A stretch of DNA of 64,000 nt from Halorussus marinus (GCF_004765795.1 NZ_SBIV01000001.1:434001-498000), one strand, 5' to 3'. Shown: positions 25,839-34,679, counted from the first letter of the stretch. Notes: generated by a model not told the origin, from the letters alone. Made by a program: numbers and translations.

Positions 25839-26504
25839 TCAGCGTTCTACGGTCAGGCCTCTCGCGAGGGTGGCGATCATCTCCTCTTGGAGGTGATCGT
25901 AGATCCCGTTCTGAATCTCGGCGACGTTCGCGCTGATCTCGTCGTACTCGTCTTTGTGAAGGATCAACAACCCGAGCGCCGACCCCATGAGACCGAGGAC
26001 GGTGATCGGCTCCATCTCCGCGATCGGACCGTCGCTACGGGCCTGAATCTCCGCGACAGGGGGGATCAGCACGTTCATCTCCTTTTTTTCTATCTCGGCG
26101 AGCTGATCCGACGAGATGTCCCCGAGGACCTCCCGGTAGTCCTGTTTGATGAAGACTTCCTGAATGAACTCGTTTCCCTCGCCGAACTCCACGTAACAGC
26201 GGAAGAACCGTTCGAGGCGGTCCTGAGGATCGTCGATGGCCGCCAGTTCCGACTCCAGGGTCGTCGCGAACTCGTCTAGCTCCTGTTCGAAGATATCGAC
26301 GTACAGATCGGACTTGGCGTCGAAAAACTGGTAGAAGGTGGGTTTGGCGATCCCGACGGGGTCGGTGATGTCTTTGACGGTCGTTTTCGCGGGCCCGAAC
26401 TTCACCAACAGCTCGCGTGCGGTTTCGAGCAGTTCCTCCCGGATCCGCTCCCGTTCGTCGTCGCTGAACGATCGCATGTCTCTGTCCACGGATCGAAAAC
26501 TCAT
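25839..26504 (-). CDS. TetR/AcrR family transcriptional repressor
   Basis: The 221-residue protein has an N-terminal TetR-type HTH: ERIREELLETARELLVKFGPAKTTVKDITDPVGIAKPTFYQFFDAKSDLY, where the KPTFYQFF segment is the recognition helix. The C-terminal ~150 residues form the variable ligand-binding and dimerization domain. An ATG at 26477 is an alternative start nine codons downstream. The gene is divergent from the ABC exporter at 26575, and a palindrome lies in the 70-base gap, so it probably represses that operon and perhaps itself, with an unknown small ligand as inducer. Confidence 0.9.
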   Translation of the reverse strand: MSFRSVDRDMRSFSDDERERIREELLETARELLVKFGPAKTTVKDITDPVGIAKPTFYQFFDAKSDLYVDIFEQELDEFATTLESELAAIDDPQDRLERFFRCYVEFGEGNEFIQEVFIKQDYREVLGDISSDQLAEIEKKEMNVLIPPVAEIQARSDGPIAEMEPITVLGLMGSALGLLILHKDEYDEISANVAEIQNGIYDHLQEEMIATLARGLTVER

Positions 26505-26515
26505 AACTAAATTGG

Positions 26516-26542
26516 TTTTCGGTTATTACCCCGTAACCAAAA
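26516..26542. promoter_or_regulatory. Candidate TetR operator overlapping the ABC promoter
   Basis: The inverted repeat TTTTCGGTTA - 6 bases - CGTAACCAAAA (arms GGTTA/TAACC, extended by TTTT/AAAA) lies in the 70-base gap between the divergent tetR and ABC genes. It abuts an AAATAAATATTTA box at about 26540-26552, ~27 bases upstream of the ATPase ATG. A repressor bound here would cover the TATA region. This is a prediction from symmetry and position. Confidence 0.6.
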
Positions 26543-26574
26543 TAAATATTTAGTCATAGCGGGCACATTGGGGT

Positions 26575-27492
26575 ATGGCGACGATAGAGGTAAAAGATTT
26601 TACAAAAGAGTTCGGGAGCGTGCGTGCAGTCGACTCCATCTCGTTTACCGTCGAATCCGGGGAAGTGTTCGGATTCCTCGGTCCGAACGGGGCCGGCAAG
26701 ACGACGACGATCCGGTCGCTACTGGGCTTGCTCGAACCGACCGCCGGGACCGCGACCGTCCTCGGCGCAGACGTCCACGACGAGGACGCCCTCATCGAGG
26801 CGAAACGACGCATCGGCTACCTGCCCGCACACCTCGGGTTCGACGAGGAAGCGACGGGCGCCGAGGTGCTCGACTACCACGAGTCGGTCAAAGGCGGCTC
26901 GCGCCGGGACGAACTCCTCGAGATTTTCACCCCGCCGGTCGAGCGACCGATTCGGGAGTACTCGACCGGGAACAAGCGCATGCTCGGGATCGTTCAGGCG
27001 TTCATGCACGATCCGGACCTCGTGATCATGGACGAGCCGACCTCCGGTCTCGACCCGCTCAAACAGGAGGAGTTCAACGAGTTCGCCAGAAACGAGTGCG
27101 AGCGAGGCAAGACGCTGTTCTTTTCTTCCCACGTCCTGAGCGAGGTCCGACGCGTGTGCGACCGCGTCGGGATCCTCCGGGAGGGCGAACTCGTCGGTCT
27201 CGAAGACGTCGAGACGCTACTTCGACAGGGCGGCAAGCGGGTCCGACTCCAGACGACCGACGACGCCAGAACGGATCTCGAAGCGATCGAGGGGGCCCTC
27301 GACGTCCAGACGTTCGCCGAGGGGGTCCAGTTCATCTACACCGGGGAGTACAACGCGTTGCTCCGCGAACTGGCGACTCACGACGTTCGCGAAATCGAGA
27401 TCAGCGAACCGCCGCTCGAAGACATCTTCATGCACTACTACGGCGCGACCGATGCGGTCGAGTCCGACCGGGAGGTGCGAACCGATGTTTGA
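26575..27492 (+). CDS. ABC exporter ATP-binding protein
   Basis: The 305-residue protein is an ABC-2-type exporter ATPase. Walker A GPNGAGKTT is at residues 36-44, the signature is YSTGNKRM near residue 134 (a variant of LSGGQ), Walker B DLVIMDEPTSGLDP follows, and the switch His is in SSHVLSEV. The C-terminal ~80 residues form the regulatory extension common in exporters of the daunorubicin/bacitracin class. The first dozen codons use A/T-ending triplets unlike the rest of the window, which may ease initiation or point to acquisition. It overlaps the permease gene by eight bases. Confidence 0.93.
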   Translation: MATIEVKDFTKEFGSVRAVDSISFTVESGEVFGFLGPNGAGKTTTIRSLLGLLEPTAGTATVLGADVHDEDALIEAKRRIGYLPAHLGFDEEATGAEVLDYHESVKGGSRRDELLEIFTPPVERPIREYSTGNKRMLGIVQAFMHDPDLVIMDEPTSGLDPLKQEEFNEFARNECERGKTLFFSSHVLSEVRRVCDRVGILREGELVGLEDVETLLRQGGKRVRLQTTDDARTDLEAIEGALDVQTFAEGVQFIYTGEYNALLRELATHDVREIEISEPPLEDIFMHYYGATDAVESDREVRTDV

Positions 27493-28270
27493 GACCACCA
27501 AGTACGAGATGGGTCGTCGGATTCGCGGAACCGCGGTCCTGACCGTCGGCGTCAGCGCCTACGTGGCCTTCATCGTCTGGTACTTCTCGCTGTTGGACCC
27601 CTCGGCGTACGCACAGATCGCCGAGTCGCTGCCGCCGGCGATGCTGGACGCGTTCGGCATGCAGTCGATCGGCTCGATCGAGGGATGGCTCGGCGGACAG
27701 ATCTACACGTTCCTGTGGCTGTTGGGGCTCGGCGTATACTTCGCGTACGCGTCGGCGGGCGTGATCGCGAACGATATCGAGAGCGATCGGATGGACCTGT
27801 TGCTCTCGTTTCCGGTCTCCCGGCGGCGGTTGCTCACCGAGAAGTTCGCGTCGGTGCTTCTCCCGCTCGTCTCGCTGAACGTGGTCGTGGGGGCCGTGAC
27901 CTACGGTCTCGTGGTGGCGATCGGCGAGACGATCGATCCGATGCATCTCGCGGCGGCCCACCTCCTCTCGATCCCGTATCTGCTCGTGTGTGCGGCGATC
28001 GGGCTTGTTCTGTCCGTGGTGGTCGATCGGGCGGCGATCGCAGAACGGGCCGCCATCGGACTGGTGTTCGTGCTCTGGCTCGTCGAGTCGGCCGTCGGCG
28101 CGGCCGAAGACTTCGCGTGGATACAGAACCTCAGCCCGACTCACTACTACGCCCCCACGCCGATTCTCGTCGACGGGTCGTACGAACTGATCGACGCCGC
28201 CATTCTGCTCGCCGCGTTCCTGGGGCTACTCGTCGTGAGCCAACTCCTGTTCCAGCGCCGGGACATATAG
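27485..28270 (+). CDS. ABC-2 type exporter permease
   Basis: The 261-residue protein begins MFETTKYEMGRRIRGT, an amphipathic N terminus typical of ABC-2 permeases, and has six hydrophobic segments. A large outward loop follows the first segment (DPSAYAQIAESLPPAMLDAFGM). The motif ESDRMDLLLSFPVSRRRLLTEKF between segments two and three is the cytoplasmic coupling region. It forms a one-ATPase, one-permease exporter with the gene upstream; such systems usually export lipids, peptides or drugs, and the substrate here is unknown. Confidence 0.9.
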   Translation: MFETTKYEMGRRIRGTAVLTVGVSAYVAFIVWYFSLLDPSAYAQIAESLPPAMLDAFGMQSIGSIEGWLGGQIYTFLWLLGLGVYFAYASAGVIANDIESDRMDLLLSFPVSRRRLLTEKFASVLLPLVSLNVVVGAVTYGLVVAIGETIDPMHLAAAHLLSIPYLLVCAAIGLVLSVVVDRAAIAERAAIGLVFVLWLVESAVGAAEDFAWIQNLSPTHYYAPTPILVDGSYELIDAAILLAAFLGLLVVSQLLFQRRDI

Positions 28271-28408
28271 GACCCCCGACACCGGCGTCGCGGTGCCAGT
28301 TTAGTTTAGGAAATATTCAAGTGCGACTTTGCGCGACATCTCTCAAAGCACTCCTGTTGCAACTTCTGATGTTTGTAGCGGCCCGAACTCTGTCATCGGA
28401 ACTATTAA

Positions 28409-28424
28409 TTGAAGAAACATTCAA
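28409..28424. promoter_or_regulatory. Candidate ArsR operator upstream of arsR-acr3
   Basis: TTGAA - GAAACA - TTCAA is a perfect 5-bp inverted repeat with a six-base gap, located 10 bases before the arsR ATG. It directly follows an ACTATTAATT box (28401-28410) that fits the TATA position for a leaderless transcript. A second AATATTCAA half-site is at about 28313-28321. ArsR proteins bind such dyads at their own promoters and leave when arsenite binds; the assignment here is by position and symmetry. Confidence 0.6.
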
Positions 28425-28434
28425 CCTAAGCGCG

Positions 28435-28836
28435 ATGGCACAATCGACCGAGCGCCTTCGGCGGTACCTCGAAGACGAACTCGGAGAGTGTCGTAGCGAG
28501 GACGTCGAGCGTCGGCTCGACGAACTCGGCACTCTCGAAGCGGCACTCGGAACAGCGCAGGTGGGAGCCGAACTCGACGTGCTGTCGGCGCTCTCGAACG
28601 AGACGCGCTACACGCTCGTCCGGGTCCTCGTCGGGGCCCGAGAGGAGCTCTGCGTCTGTGAACTGCACGCGGTCGTCGACGTGACCGAGAGCGGGCTGAG
28701 CCACGCCCTCTCGGCGCTGGTCGACGCCGGGCTCGTCGAGGGCCGAAAAGACGGCCGGTGGAAGAAGTACCGCGCGACCAACCGCGCGGTGGCGCTCGTC
28801 ACGGTTCTGGACGGGAGCGTGAGCCCCGATGAGTGA
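28435..28836 (+). CDS. arsR: ArsR family arsenite-responsive repressor
   Basis: The 133-residue protein has an ArsR-type winged HTH: LDVLSALSNETRYTLVRVLV, then REELCVCELHAVV, whose paired cysteines form the As(III)/Sb(III) site of the ELCVCDL type, then VTESGLSHALSALVDAGLVEGRKDGRWKKYR as recognition helix and wing. About 45 extra N-terminal residues form a helical extension. The start ATG lies just downstream of a candidate operator. It overlaps acr3 by eight bases, so repressor and pump are made together. Confidence 0.92.
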   Translation: MAQSTERLRRYLEDELGECRSEDVERRLDELGTLEAALGTAQVGAELDVLSALSNETRYTLVRVLVGAREELCVCELHAVVDVTESGLSHALSALVDAGLVEGRKDGRWKKYRATNRAVALVTVLDGSVSPDE

Positions 28837-29995
28837 CGTCGACGCCCACGACCACGGGCCGAACTGCGACTGTGAGAGCTGTGGGGACCCGCGGTCGATG
28901 GACTTTCTCGACAAGTATCTCACCGTCTGGATCTTCGGCGCGATGGCGATCGGCGTCGGCGTCGGCTTCCTCGCGCCGTCGGTGACCCAGCCGATCCAGC
29001 GCTTCAACCTCGTGGAGATCGGGCTCGTCCTGATGATGTATCCGCCACTGGCGAAGGCCGACTACTCCCGGCTCCGGGCGGTGTTCAGCAACTGGCGCGT
29101 GCTCGGGCTGAGCCTGATCCAGAACTGGCTCATCGGCCCGACGCTGATGTTCGGGCTCGCGGTCGTCTTCTTCGGCGGCGTCGTGCCCGGTCTGCCGGCC
29201 CGCCCGGAGTACTTCCTCGGGCTCGTGTTCATCGGAATGGCCCGGTGTATCGCGATGGTCTTGGTGTGGAACGAGCTCGCGGAGGGCTCGACCGAGTACG
29301 TGACCGGGCTGGTCGCGTTCAACAGCCTCTTCCAGATCGTCACGTACGGCGTGTACGTCTGGTTCTTCGGGCTCGTGCTCCCGCCGCTACTGGGCATGGA
29401 GTCGCTCGTCGACGGGATCACGGCCTTCGACATCACGCCGATGCAGGTGTTCGAGGCCATCGTGGTCTTTCTCGGGATCCCGTTCGCCGCGGGCTTTCTC
29501 AGCCGCTACCTCGGCACCCGCCTCAGAAGCGAAACGTGGTACGACGAGGAGTTCGTCCCGAAGATCGATCCCCTGACGCTGATCGCGTTGTTGTTCACGG
29601 TGATCGTGATGTTCGCCACGCAGGGCGAGAACATCGTCGCGGCGCCGGGCGACGTCTTGCTGATCGCGGTGCCGCTGACGATCTACTTCGTCGTGATGTT
29701 TCTGGTGAGCTTCGGGATGGGCAAGGGGATCGGCGCGGACTACTCGACGACGACCGCGATCGGCTTCACCGCCGCCTCGAACAACTTCGAACTCGCGATC
29801 GCGGTCGCGGTCGCGGTGTTCGGGGTCGGTTCGGGCGTCGCGTTCACGACCGTCGTCGGCCCGCTGATCGAGGTCCCGGTGTTGCTCGCGCTGGTCCACG
29901 TCGCGCTCTACTTCCAGCGGCGGTTCGACTGGACCGGCGCCGCGACCGGACAGCTCGGCCCCTCCGTTTCGGGGTCGGCCGCCGAAGACGACTGA
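28829..29995 (+). CDS. acr3: ACR3-type arsenite efflux transporter
   Basis: The 388-residue protein is an ACR3 (BART superfamily) arsenite exporter with ten hydrophobic segments. GMARCIAMVLVWNELA in the middle carries the Cys essential in ACR3 transporters, and YSTTTAIGFTAASNNFELAIAVA near the end is the second discontinuous-helix motif. The cytoplasmic N terminus has a His/Cys-rich stretch (HDHGPNCDCESCGD) that could hand over metalloid. It is downstream of and overlaps arsR. No arsA ATPase or arsC reductase is next to it, so it probably works as a stand-alone, membrane-potential-driven pump for arsenite or antimonite. Confidence 0.95.
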   Translation: MSDVDAHDHGPNCDCESCGDPRSMDFLDKYLTVWIFGAMAIGVGVGFLAPSVTQPIQRFNLVEIGLVLMMYPPLAKADYSRLRAVFSNWRVLGLSLIQNWLIGPTLMFGLAVVFFGGVVPGLPARPEYFLGLVFIGMARCIAMVLVWNELAEGSTEYVTGLVAFNSLFQIVTYGVYVWFFGLVLPPLLGMESLVDGITAFDITPMQVFEAIVVFLGIPFAAGFLSRYLGTRLRSETWYDEEFVPKIDPLTLIALLFTVIVMFATQGENIVAAPGDVLLIAVPLTIYFVVMFLVSFGMGKGIGADYSTTTAIGFTAASNNFELAIAVAVAVFGVGSGVAFTTVVGPLIEVPVLLALVHVALYFQRRFDWTGAATGQLGPSVSGSAAEDD

Positions 29996-30100
29996 GCGCG
30001 CTCCGATTCCGCATGGACGGGTCGACGCCGCCGGTCCGATTCGTCTCGCGTTCGGCCGGGACGAACGGGCCAGATAGACGGCGTCCTCGGTTGAGAGTCC

Positions 30101-30129
30101 GCAATTGGTTCGCCGGTTCGCTCAATTGC
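30101..30129. terminator. Hairpin between convergent acr3 and a small membrane-protein gene
   Basis: GCAATTG (30101-30107) and CAATTGC (30123-30129) form a perfect 7-bp stem with a 15-base loop that itself repeats GGTTCGC. It sits at the 3' ends of two convergent genes, including the stop codon of the minus-strand one, so it may act in 3'-end formation. There is no T run, which makes a classic terminator uncertain. Confidence 0.4.
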
Positions 30130-30322
30130 GCGGTGGGTCTCTCTCAGAAGTGACAAACAGAACGACGAGTGCCAGTCCAAAAGACGTCGCCGACAGCGGT
30201 TTCCAGTTTCCCGTCTCCCCGACGTGGTACGTGGCTACACAGACTGCTAAAATTCCCGCCAGGGATACGGCAACCTCTACTTTCTCGTCGACGACGAGTT
30301 TCGGTACTGAGCCCTCACTCAT
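30122..30322 (-). CDS. Small membrane protein, two predicted transmembrane helices
   Basis: The 66-residue product has two hydrophobic segments (VEVAVSLAGILAVCVATYHV and SATSFGLALVVLFVTS) joined by a short GETGNWKPL turn, and a polar N terminus. Small membrane hairpins of this type are frequent in haloarchaea. The ATG at 30322 is chosen because upstream codons lack a promoter; an AT-rich stretch at 30332-30356 would supply one. Composition is less GC-rich than most neighbours. Function is unknown. Confidence 0.5.
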   Translation of the reverse strand: MSEGSVPKLVVDEKVEVAVSLAGILAVCVATYHVGETGNWKPLSATSFGLALVVLFVTSERDPPRN

Positions 30323-30752
30323 GATAGACGACATTAACAAATTAAATTATAACTATTGTGTTTTTCAGCAGGGAGTGTCACGTTCACACTGCACACCAAA
30401 CGATTCACGCTCTGGATTGCTCGGCGACTGTTCGGAGTTGCTTCTTAGCTGGCGTCTTCGGCAAGGGCCGAAGCCCGCTGAGCCAGAAGATACCCGAATT
30501 CTAGGCGGGAGTAAGCGTGCGAACTGACGAAGTCTCTCCTCCGACTATCTGAACTGCTCGAACTGTTTTCTATATAGCAAAATACGATTTACTTGTTCGC
30601 TTCGGATCGGACGCCCGCGCCACAACGGTAACATCTCCGATACTAATTGCGTGAATACGAGGCGATGGCCGCGATCGCGGCTCCCGGACTGATATACCCA
30701 CGCACTTGCACATAGAAAGGCATTAATCCGCGCTGTCTGTACAGATGAGTGA
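30323..30752. other. Low-GC gene-poor region with an imperfect hairpin
   Basis: No convincing protein gene is visible in this 430-base stretch, which is much less GC-rich than the rest of the window. It contains a hairpin at 30441-30489: inner stem CTTCGGC/GCCGAAG (30456-30462/30467-30473) with an AAGG loop and an outer CTTCT/AGAAG pairing across an imperfect middle. A second small CCCG/CGGG stem follows at about 30493-30509. The right end carries the purL promoter (CATTAATCC at 30721-30729). It could be a remnant of a mobile element or hold a non-coding RNA. Confidence 0.4.
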
Positions 30753-32864
30753 ATGAGTCTCTCCGAGCCAGACCGCGAACTGGTCGTCGCCGAACTCGGC
30801 CGGGAGCCGACCCCGGCGGAGGCGGCCCTGTTCGAGAACCTCTGGAGCGAACACTGCGCGTACCGGTCCTCGCGACCCCTGCTCTCGGCGTTCGACTCCG
30901 AGGGCGAGCGGGTCGTCGTCGGTCCCGGCGACGACGCCGCGGTCGTGGAAGTCGCCGACGGCACGTACATCACGATGGGCGTCGAGAGCCACAACCACCC
31001 GTCGTTCGTCGACCCCTACGACGGCGCGGCGACCGGGGTCGGCGGCATCGTCCGCGACACCCTCTCGATGGGTGCGTACCCGATCGCGCTCGCGGACTCG
31101 CTTTACTTCGGCGACTTCGACCGCGAGCACTCCCGGTACCTGCTGGAGGGCGTCGTGGAGGGTATCAGCGACTACGGCAACTCGATCGGCGTTCCGACGG
31201 TTGCGGGCTCCACGGCGTTCCACCCCGACTACGAGGGCAATCCGCTGGTCAACGTCGCCTGCGTGGGACTGCTCGACGACGAGCGGCTGGTCACCGCCGA
31301 CGCGAAGTCGCCGGGCAACAAGCTCGTGCTCGTCGGGAACGCGACCGGCCGGGACGGTCTCGGCGGCGCGAGCTTCGCCAGCGAGGACCTCTCGGAGGAC
31401 GCCGAGACCGAAGACCGGCCCGCGGTGCAGGTCGGCGACCCCTACACCGAGAAACTGCTGGTGGAGGCCAACGAGGCGCTACTCGACGAGTCGCTCGTCG
31501 AGGCGGCCCGCGACCTCGGGGCGGCCGGGCTCGGCGGAGCGTCCTCCGAGATGGTCGCGAAGGGCGGACTCGGCTGTGAGATCGCGCTCGAACGGGTCCA
31601 CCAGCGCGAGCCCAACATGAACGCGCTCGAAATCCTACTCGCCGAGTCCCAAGAGCGGATGTGCTACGAGGTCCGCCCGGAGAACGTCGAGGCGGTCGAG
31701 CGCGTCGCCGAGAAGTACGATCTGGGCTGTTCGGTCATCGGCGACGTCACCGAGGGCAACTACGTCTGTACCTTCGAGGACGAGGTCGTCGTCGACGCGC
31801 CACCGGAGTTCCTCGCCGACGGCGCGCCGATGAACGACCTGCCCGCCACAGAGCCCGCAGGGCCAGAGCGCGATCTGCCCGACCCCGACCTCGAATCGGC
31901 GTTCGAGGCGGTGGTCGAGAGCCCGAACACCGCGAGCAAGCGGTGGGTCTACCGCCAGTACGACCACGAGGTACAGGTCCGGACCGCGACGCCGCCCGGC
32001 GACGACGCGGCGGTGTTGGCGCTCCGGGACGCCGAGAAGGGGCTGGCGTTCGCTTCGGGCGCCGACCCCAACTGGACGGCGGCCGCGCCCTACGACGGTG
32101 CCCGGGCGATCGCGCTCGAAAACGCCACCAACCTCGCGGCGAAGGGTGCGACGCCGCTCGCGGCAGTCGACTGCCTCAACGGCGGCAACCCCGAGAAGCC
32201 CGAGGTGTACGGCGGCTTCGAGGGCATCGTCGACGGCCTCGCCGACATGTGCCGCGAGCTCTCTGTGCCCGTCGTGGGCGGCAACGTCTCGCTGTACAAC
32301 GACTCGCCGTCGGGACCGATCCCGCCGACCCCGACGCTCGCGATGACCGGCACCAAAGCCGGGTACGATGCGCCGCCCGCCGCCCTCTCCGGTGAGGGCA
32401 CGCTCCTCGTCGTCGGCGCGGACGGAGGCTCGGGGCTCGGGGGCTCGGAGTACCTCGCGCAGGTCGGCGGAAGCGACCGGTTCCCCGAACTGCCCGCGAA
32501 TCCCGGCGAGGTCGTCTCCGCGCTCGCGGCGGTGGCCGACGCCCCCGAGACGCTCGCGGTCCACGACGTGAGCCACGGCGGGCTCGCGGTCGCGCTCGCC
32601 GAGATGGTGACCGACTCGGCCGGCGCGAGCGCCGAGGTCGAGACCGTCGAGGCGCTGTTCGCCGAGACGCCGGGCCGGGCCGTCGTCGAGACCACCGCGC
32701 CGGACGCGGTCCGCGAGGCGTTCGACGGCGTGGCGCCCGTGGCTGAACTCGGCGAGGCCGACGGCTCGGGGACGCTGGAACTGTCGGTCGGCGACGAGAC
32801 GCTGTCGTACGATGCGGCCGAGATCGCGACGCTCCGGGACGTGCTCGGGCGCGAACTGGCCTGA
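30753..32864 (+). CDS. purL: Phosphoribosylformylglycinamidine synthase subunit PurL
   Basis: PurL carries out the ATP-dependent amidation of FGAR to FGAM in purine synthesis. The 703-residue protein is the small (archaeal/Gram-positive) form. It shows [13 protein letters not shown] near residue 30, the [10 protein letters not shown] motif, [59 protein letters not shown], and, in the second half, [21 protein letters not shown] and [15 protein letters not shown]. The complex needs PurQ and PurS, which are not in this window. A CATTAATCC box ~25-30 bases upstream implies a leaderless transcript. Confidence 0.97.
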   Translation: MSLSEPDRELVVAELGREPTPAEAALFENLWSEHCAYRSSRPLLSAFDSEGERVVVGPGDDAAVVEVADGTYITMGVESHNHPSFVDPYDGAATGVGGIVRDTLSMGAYPIALADSLYFGDFDREHSRYLLEGVVEGISDYGNSIGVPTVAGSTAFHPDYEGNPLVNVACVGLLDDERLVTADAKSPGNKLVLVGNATGRDGLGGASFASEDLSEDAETEDRPAVQVGDPYTEKLLVEANEALLDESLVEAARDLGAAGLGGASSEMVAKGGLGCEIALERVHQREPNMNALEILLAESQERMCYEVRPENVEAVERVAEKYDLGCSVIGDVTEGNYVCTFEDEVVVDAPPEFLADGAPMNDLPATEPAGPERDLPDPDLESAFEAVVESPNTASKRWVYRQYDHEVQVRTATPPGDDAAVLALRDAEKGLAFASGADPNWTAAAPYDGARAIALENATNLAAKGATPLAAVDCLNGGNPEKPEVYGGFEGIVDGLADMCRELSVPVVGGNVSLYNDSPSGPIPPTPTLAMTGTKAGYDAPPAALSGEGTLLVVGADGGSGLGGSEYLAQVGGSDRFPELPANPGEVVSALAAVADAPETLAVHDVSHGGLAVALAEMVTDSAGASAEVETVEALFAETPGRAVVETTAPDAVREAFDGVAPVAELGEADGSGTLELSVGDETLSYDAAEIATLRDVLGRELA

Positions 32865-33069
32865 TCGGCGCGGGCGCCACTCCGGCGTTCGGCGGCAGTG
32901 ATAAATCCTCACCCGCGATACGTTCGGCCGGCGCCCGGTCGCCGAGACCGCGATCTCGATGCGGACGGGCCGCGATTTCGGTGCGGTCGGGCGAGAGCGC
33001 GATGGGGGGAATCTCGATCCCGTCGAGGTCCCCAATCGCTTTTGTAAGTTGGACAACGTGATCTGGACG

Positions 33070-34524
33070 ATGACGGACCTCCTGATTCACGATGCGATCG
33101 TCGTGACGGTGAATCAAGAGCACCAGATCCTGAAGAACGGCTCCGTTCGAGTGACCGACGGGGTCGTCTCGTCGGTCGAACCCACCGAGCCCGGCGATCG
33201 GGATTCGGACGCCGAACGCGTGATCGACGCCAGCGGCAAGGTCGTGATTCCCGGTCTCATCGACGCCCACCGCCACACCGACTTCACGCTCGTCCAAGGG
33301 CTGTTCAGTGAGCTCTCGGGCGACGAGTTGCTCAAGGAGGCCTTCGCGTTGTACCACACCGCCGAACCGCTCTTGGGCGACTCCTTTTTCGAGGCCGCGT
33401 GGCGACTCGCCTGCCTGCGTCAACTCACGCACGGAGTCACGACGGTGAACGCGATGGACTTCACGCCGGAAATCGGAGCGTCGGCGATCGGTGCGAGCGG
33501 GTTACGCGGCGTGATCGGGCCGGAGCTCGCGGACTTTCTCGCCCCCGCGTCCGCGGCCGAACAGCTCCGGGCCGCCCGTCGGTTCATCGAGGCCTACCAC
33601 GACACGCACGACGGACGCGTCACCGCGAGCATCGCGCCCGGCGGGGAAGTCGGCTGTTCGCGCGAGCTCTGGGAGGGCGTGGCCGAACTCCGCGCCGACT
33701 ACTCCGACTTGCGGCTCCACACGCATCTGTACGACTCCACGGAGGCGGACACGATGGCGGCCGGAAGTGGCGGTGACGATCCGCTCGACCTGCTCGACCG
33801 GTACGGTCTCCTCGACGAGCGGACGCTGGTGACCCACCTGTTACACGCAGACCGGGACGCCGCGCGCCGGATCGCCGCCAGCGGCGCGCACGTCCTTCAC
33901 TGTCCGACGGTCTACAGTTACTTCCGGGCGGGCGAGCGAACCTGGTTCCCGCTCCCGGCGCTCCGGGAGTTCGGCGCGAACGTCGTCGTGGGCCTCGACG
34001 ATCCGTTCTGGTTCGACTCCTGGGACCTCTTCCAGGAAGCCAAACACGCCCGCCTGCTGGCGAACTTCGAATACGGAGCCCAGCAGTGGTCCTCGTACGA
34101 CCTGCTCAAGATGCTCACCATCGACGCCGCGCGCGCGCTCGGACTCGACGATCGGGTCGGGAGTATCGAACCCGGGAAGCGCGCCGATCTGGTCGTCGTG
34201 GACGTCGACACGCCCCGCCACCGCCCCTACAGCAATCTCCCGTCGGTACTGATGAACACGGTCACTGCGGGCGACGTCGAGACGGTCGTCGTCGACGGCG
34301 AGGTCCTCGTGGAAGACCGATCGGTCAGGTCGATGGACGTCGAGAGTGTTCGGGCCGACGCGAGGCGGGAGCGCGAACGCCTCCGGACCCACACCGCCTG
34401 GGAGACGTCGCTGGCCGGCAGCACACCCCCAGACGAATCTCTTCTCCGGCGCGTTGCCCCGCGCCCGCTGTTGAGAGCAGTACGGCAGTACGGCCGGGGC
34501 GTCGTCGCACAACACCGGTGGTGA
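33070..34524 (+). CDS. Amidohydrolase family protein (TRZ/ATZ-like)
   Basis: The 484-residue protein is a metal-dependent hydrolase of the subtype that includes atrazine chlorohydrolase and guanine/SAH deaminases. It has the small beta domain LLIHDAIVVTVN plus NGSVRVTDG, the barrel entrance IPGLIDAHRHTDF (two His of the HxH pair), LHTHLYDS (third His), VTHLLHADRD (fourth His region), VLHCPTVYSYFRAG, and VVGLDDPFWFDSWDLF where the usual Gly-Thr-Asp is replaced by Gly-Leu-Asp-Asp-Pro. The C terminus has GSIEPGKRADLVVVDVD. The substrate is probably a deaminable or dehalogenatable ring compound but cannot be named. Confidence 0.85.
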   Translation: MTDLLIHDAIVVTVNQEHQILKNGSVRVTDGVVSSVEPTEPGDRDSDAERVIDASGKVVIPGLIDAHRHTDFTLVQGLFSELSGDELLKEAFALYHTAEPLLGDSFFEAAWRLACLRQLTHGVTTVNAMDFTPEIGASAIGASGLRGVIGPELADFLAPASAAEQLRAARRFIEAYHDTHDGRVTASIAPGGEVGCSRELWEGVAELRADYSDLRLHTHLYDSTEADTMAAGSGGDDPLDLLDRYGLLDERTLVTHLLHADRDAARRIAASGAHVLHCPTVYSYFRAGERTWFPLPALREFGANVVVGLDDPFWFDSWDLFQEAKHARLLANFEYGAQQWSSYDLLKMLTIDAARALGLDDRVGSIEPGKRADLVVVDVDTPRHRPYSNLPSVLMNTVTAGDVETVVVDGEVLVEDRSVRSMDVESVRADARRERERLRTHTAWETSLAGSTPPDESLLRRVAPRPLLRAVRQYGRGVVAQHRW

Positions 34525-34613
34525 GCGGAGTCGCGTCCGAGCGGGGATCGTTCACGCCGGTTCGAAACATCGGGGGACGACTGAGAGCCACCGAGCGAGG
34601 CGGCCCCCGGATT

Positions 34614-34648
34614 GTAACCGGCTGTTACAAGAAGTTACTAGCCGTTAC
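34614..34648. promoter_or_regulatory. Four GTTAC/GTAAC boxes at exact 10-bp spacing upstream of a small gene
   Basis: GTAAC at 34614 is followed by GTTAC at 34624, 34634 and 34644, all in one helical phase. The first box is inverted with respect to the others, so the first two form a dyad with a five-base gap. A TTATG box follows at ~34651, ~28 bases before the ATG at 34680. The regular phasing on one face of the helix indicates a binding array for an oligomeric regulator. Confidence 0.65.
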
Positions 34649-34679
34649 GCTTATGTCGGTCGCCCCGCACGTTCGACGT

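Noticed and set aside
28435-29995. Arsenate-respiration locus linked to the molybdoenzyme operon
   Set aside because: arsR-acr3 is a resistance operon 7 kb away with its own promoter; no arsenate reductase is present and the alpha subunit does not look like ArrA or AioA.
30105-30527. 140-codon frame through the low-GC region
   Set aside because: It has a mixed composition unlike haloarchaeal proteins, no homology I can recognize, and runs antisense to the small membrane gene; the DNA structure explains the region better.
30745-30756. Three-codon reading frame ATG-AGT-GAA-TGA overlapping the purL start
   Set aside because: The TATA at 30721-30729 places the transcription start at or near the purL ATG at 30753, so this frame would not be in the message.
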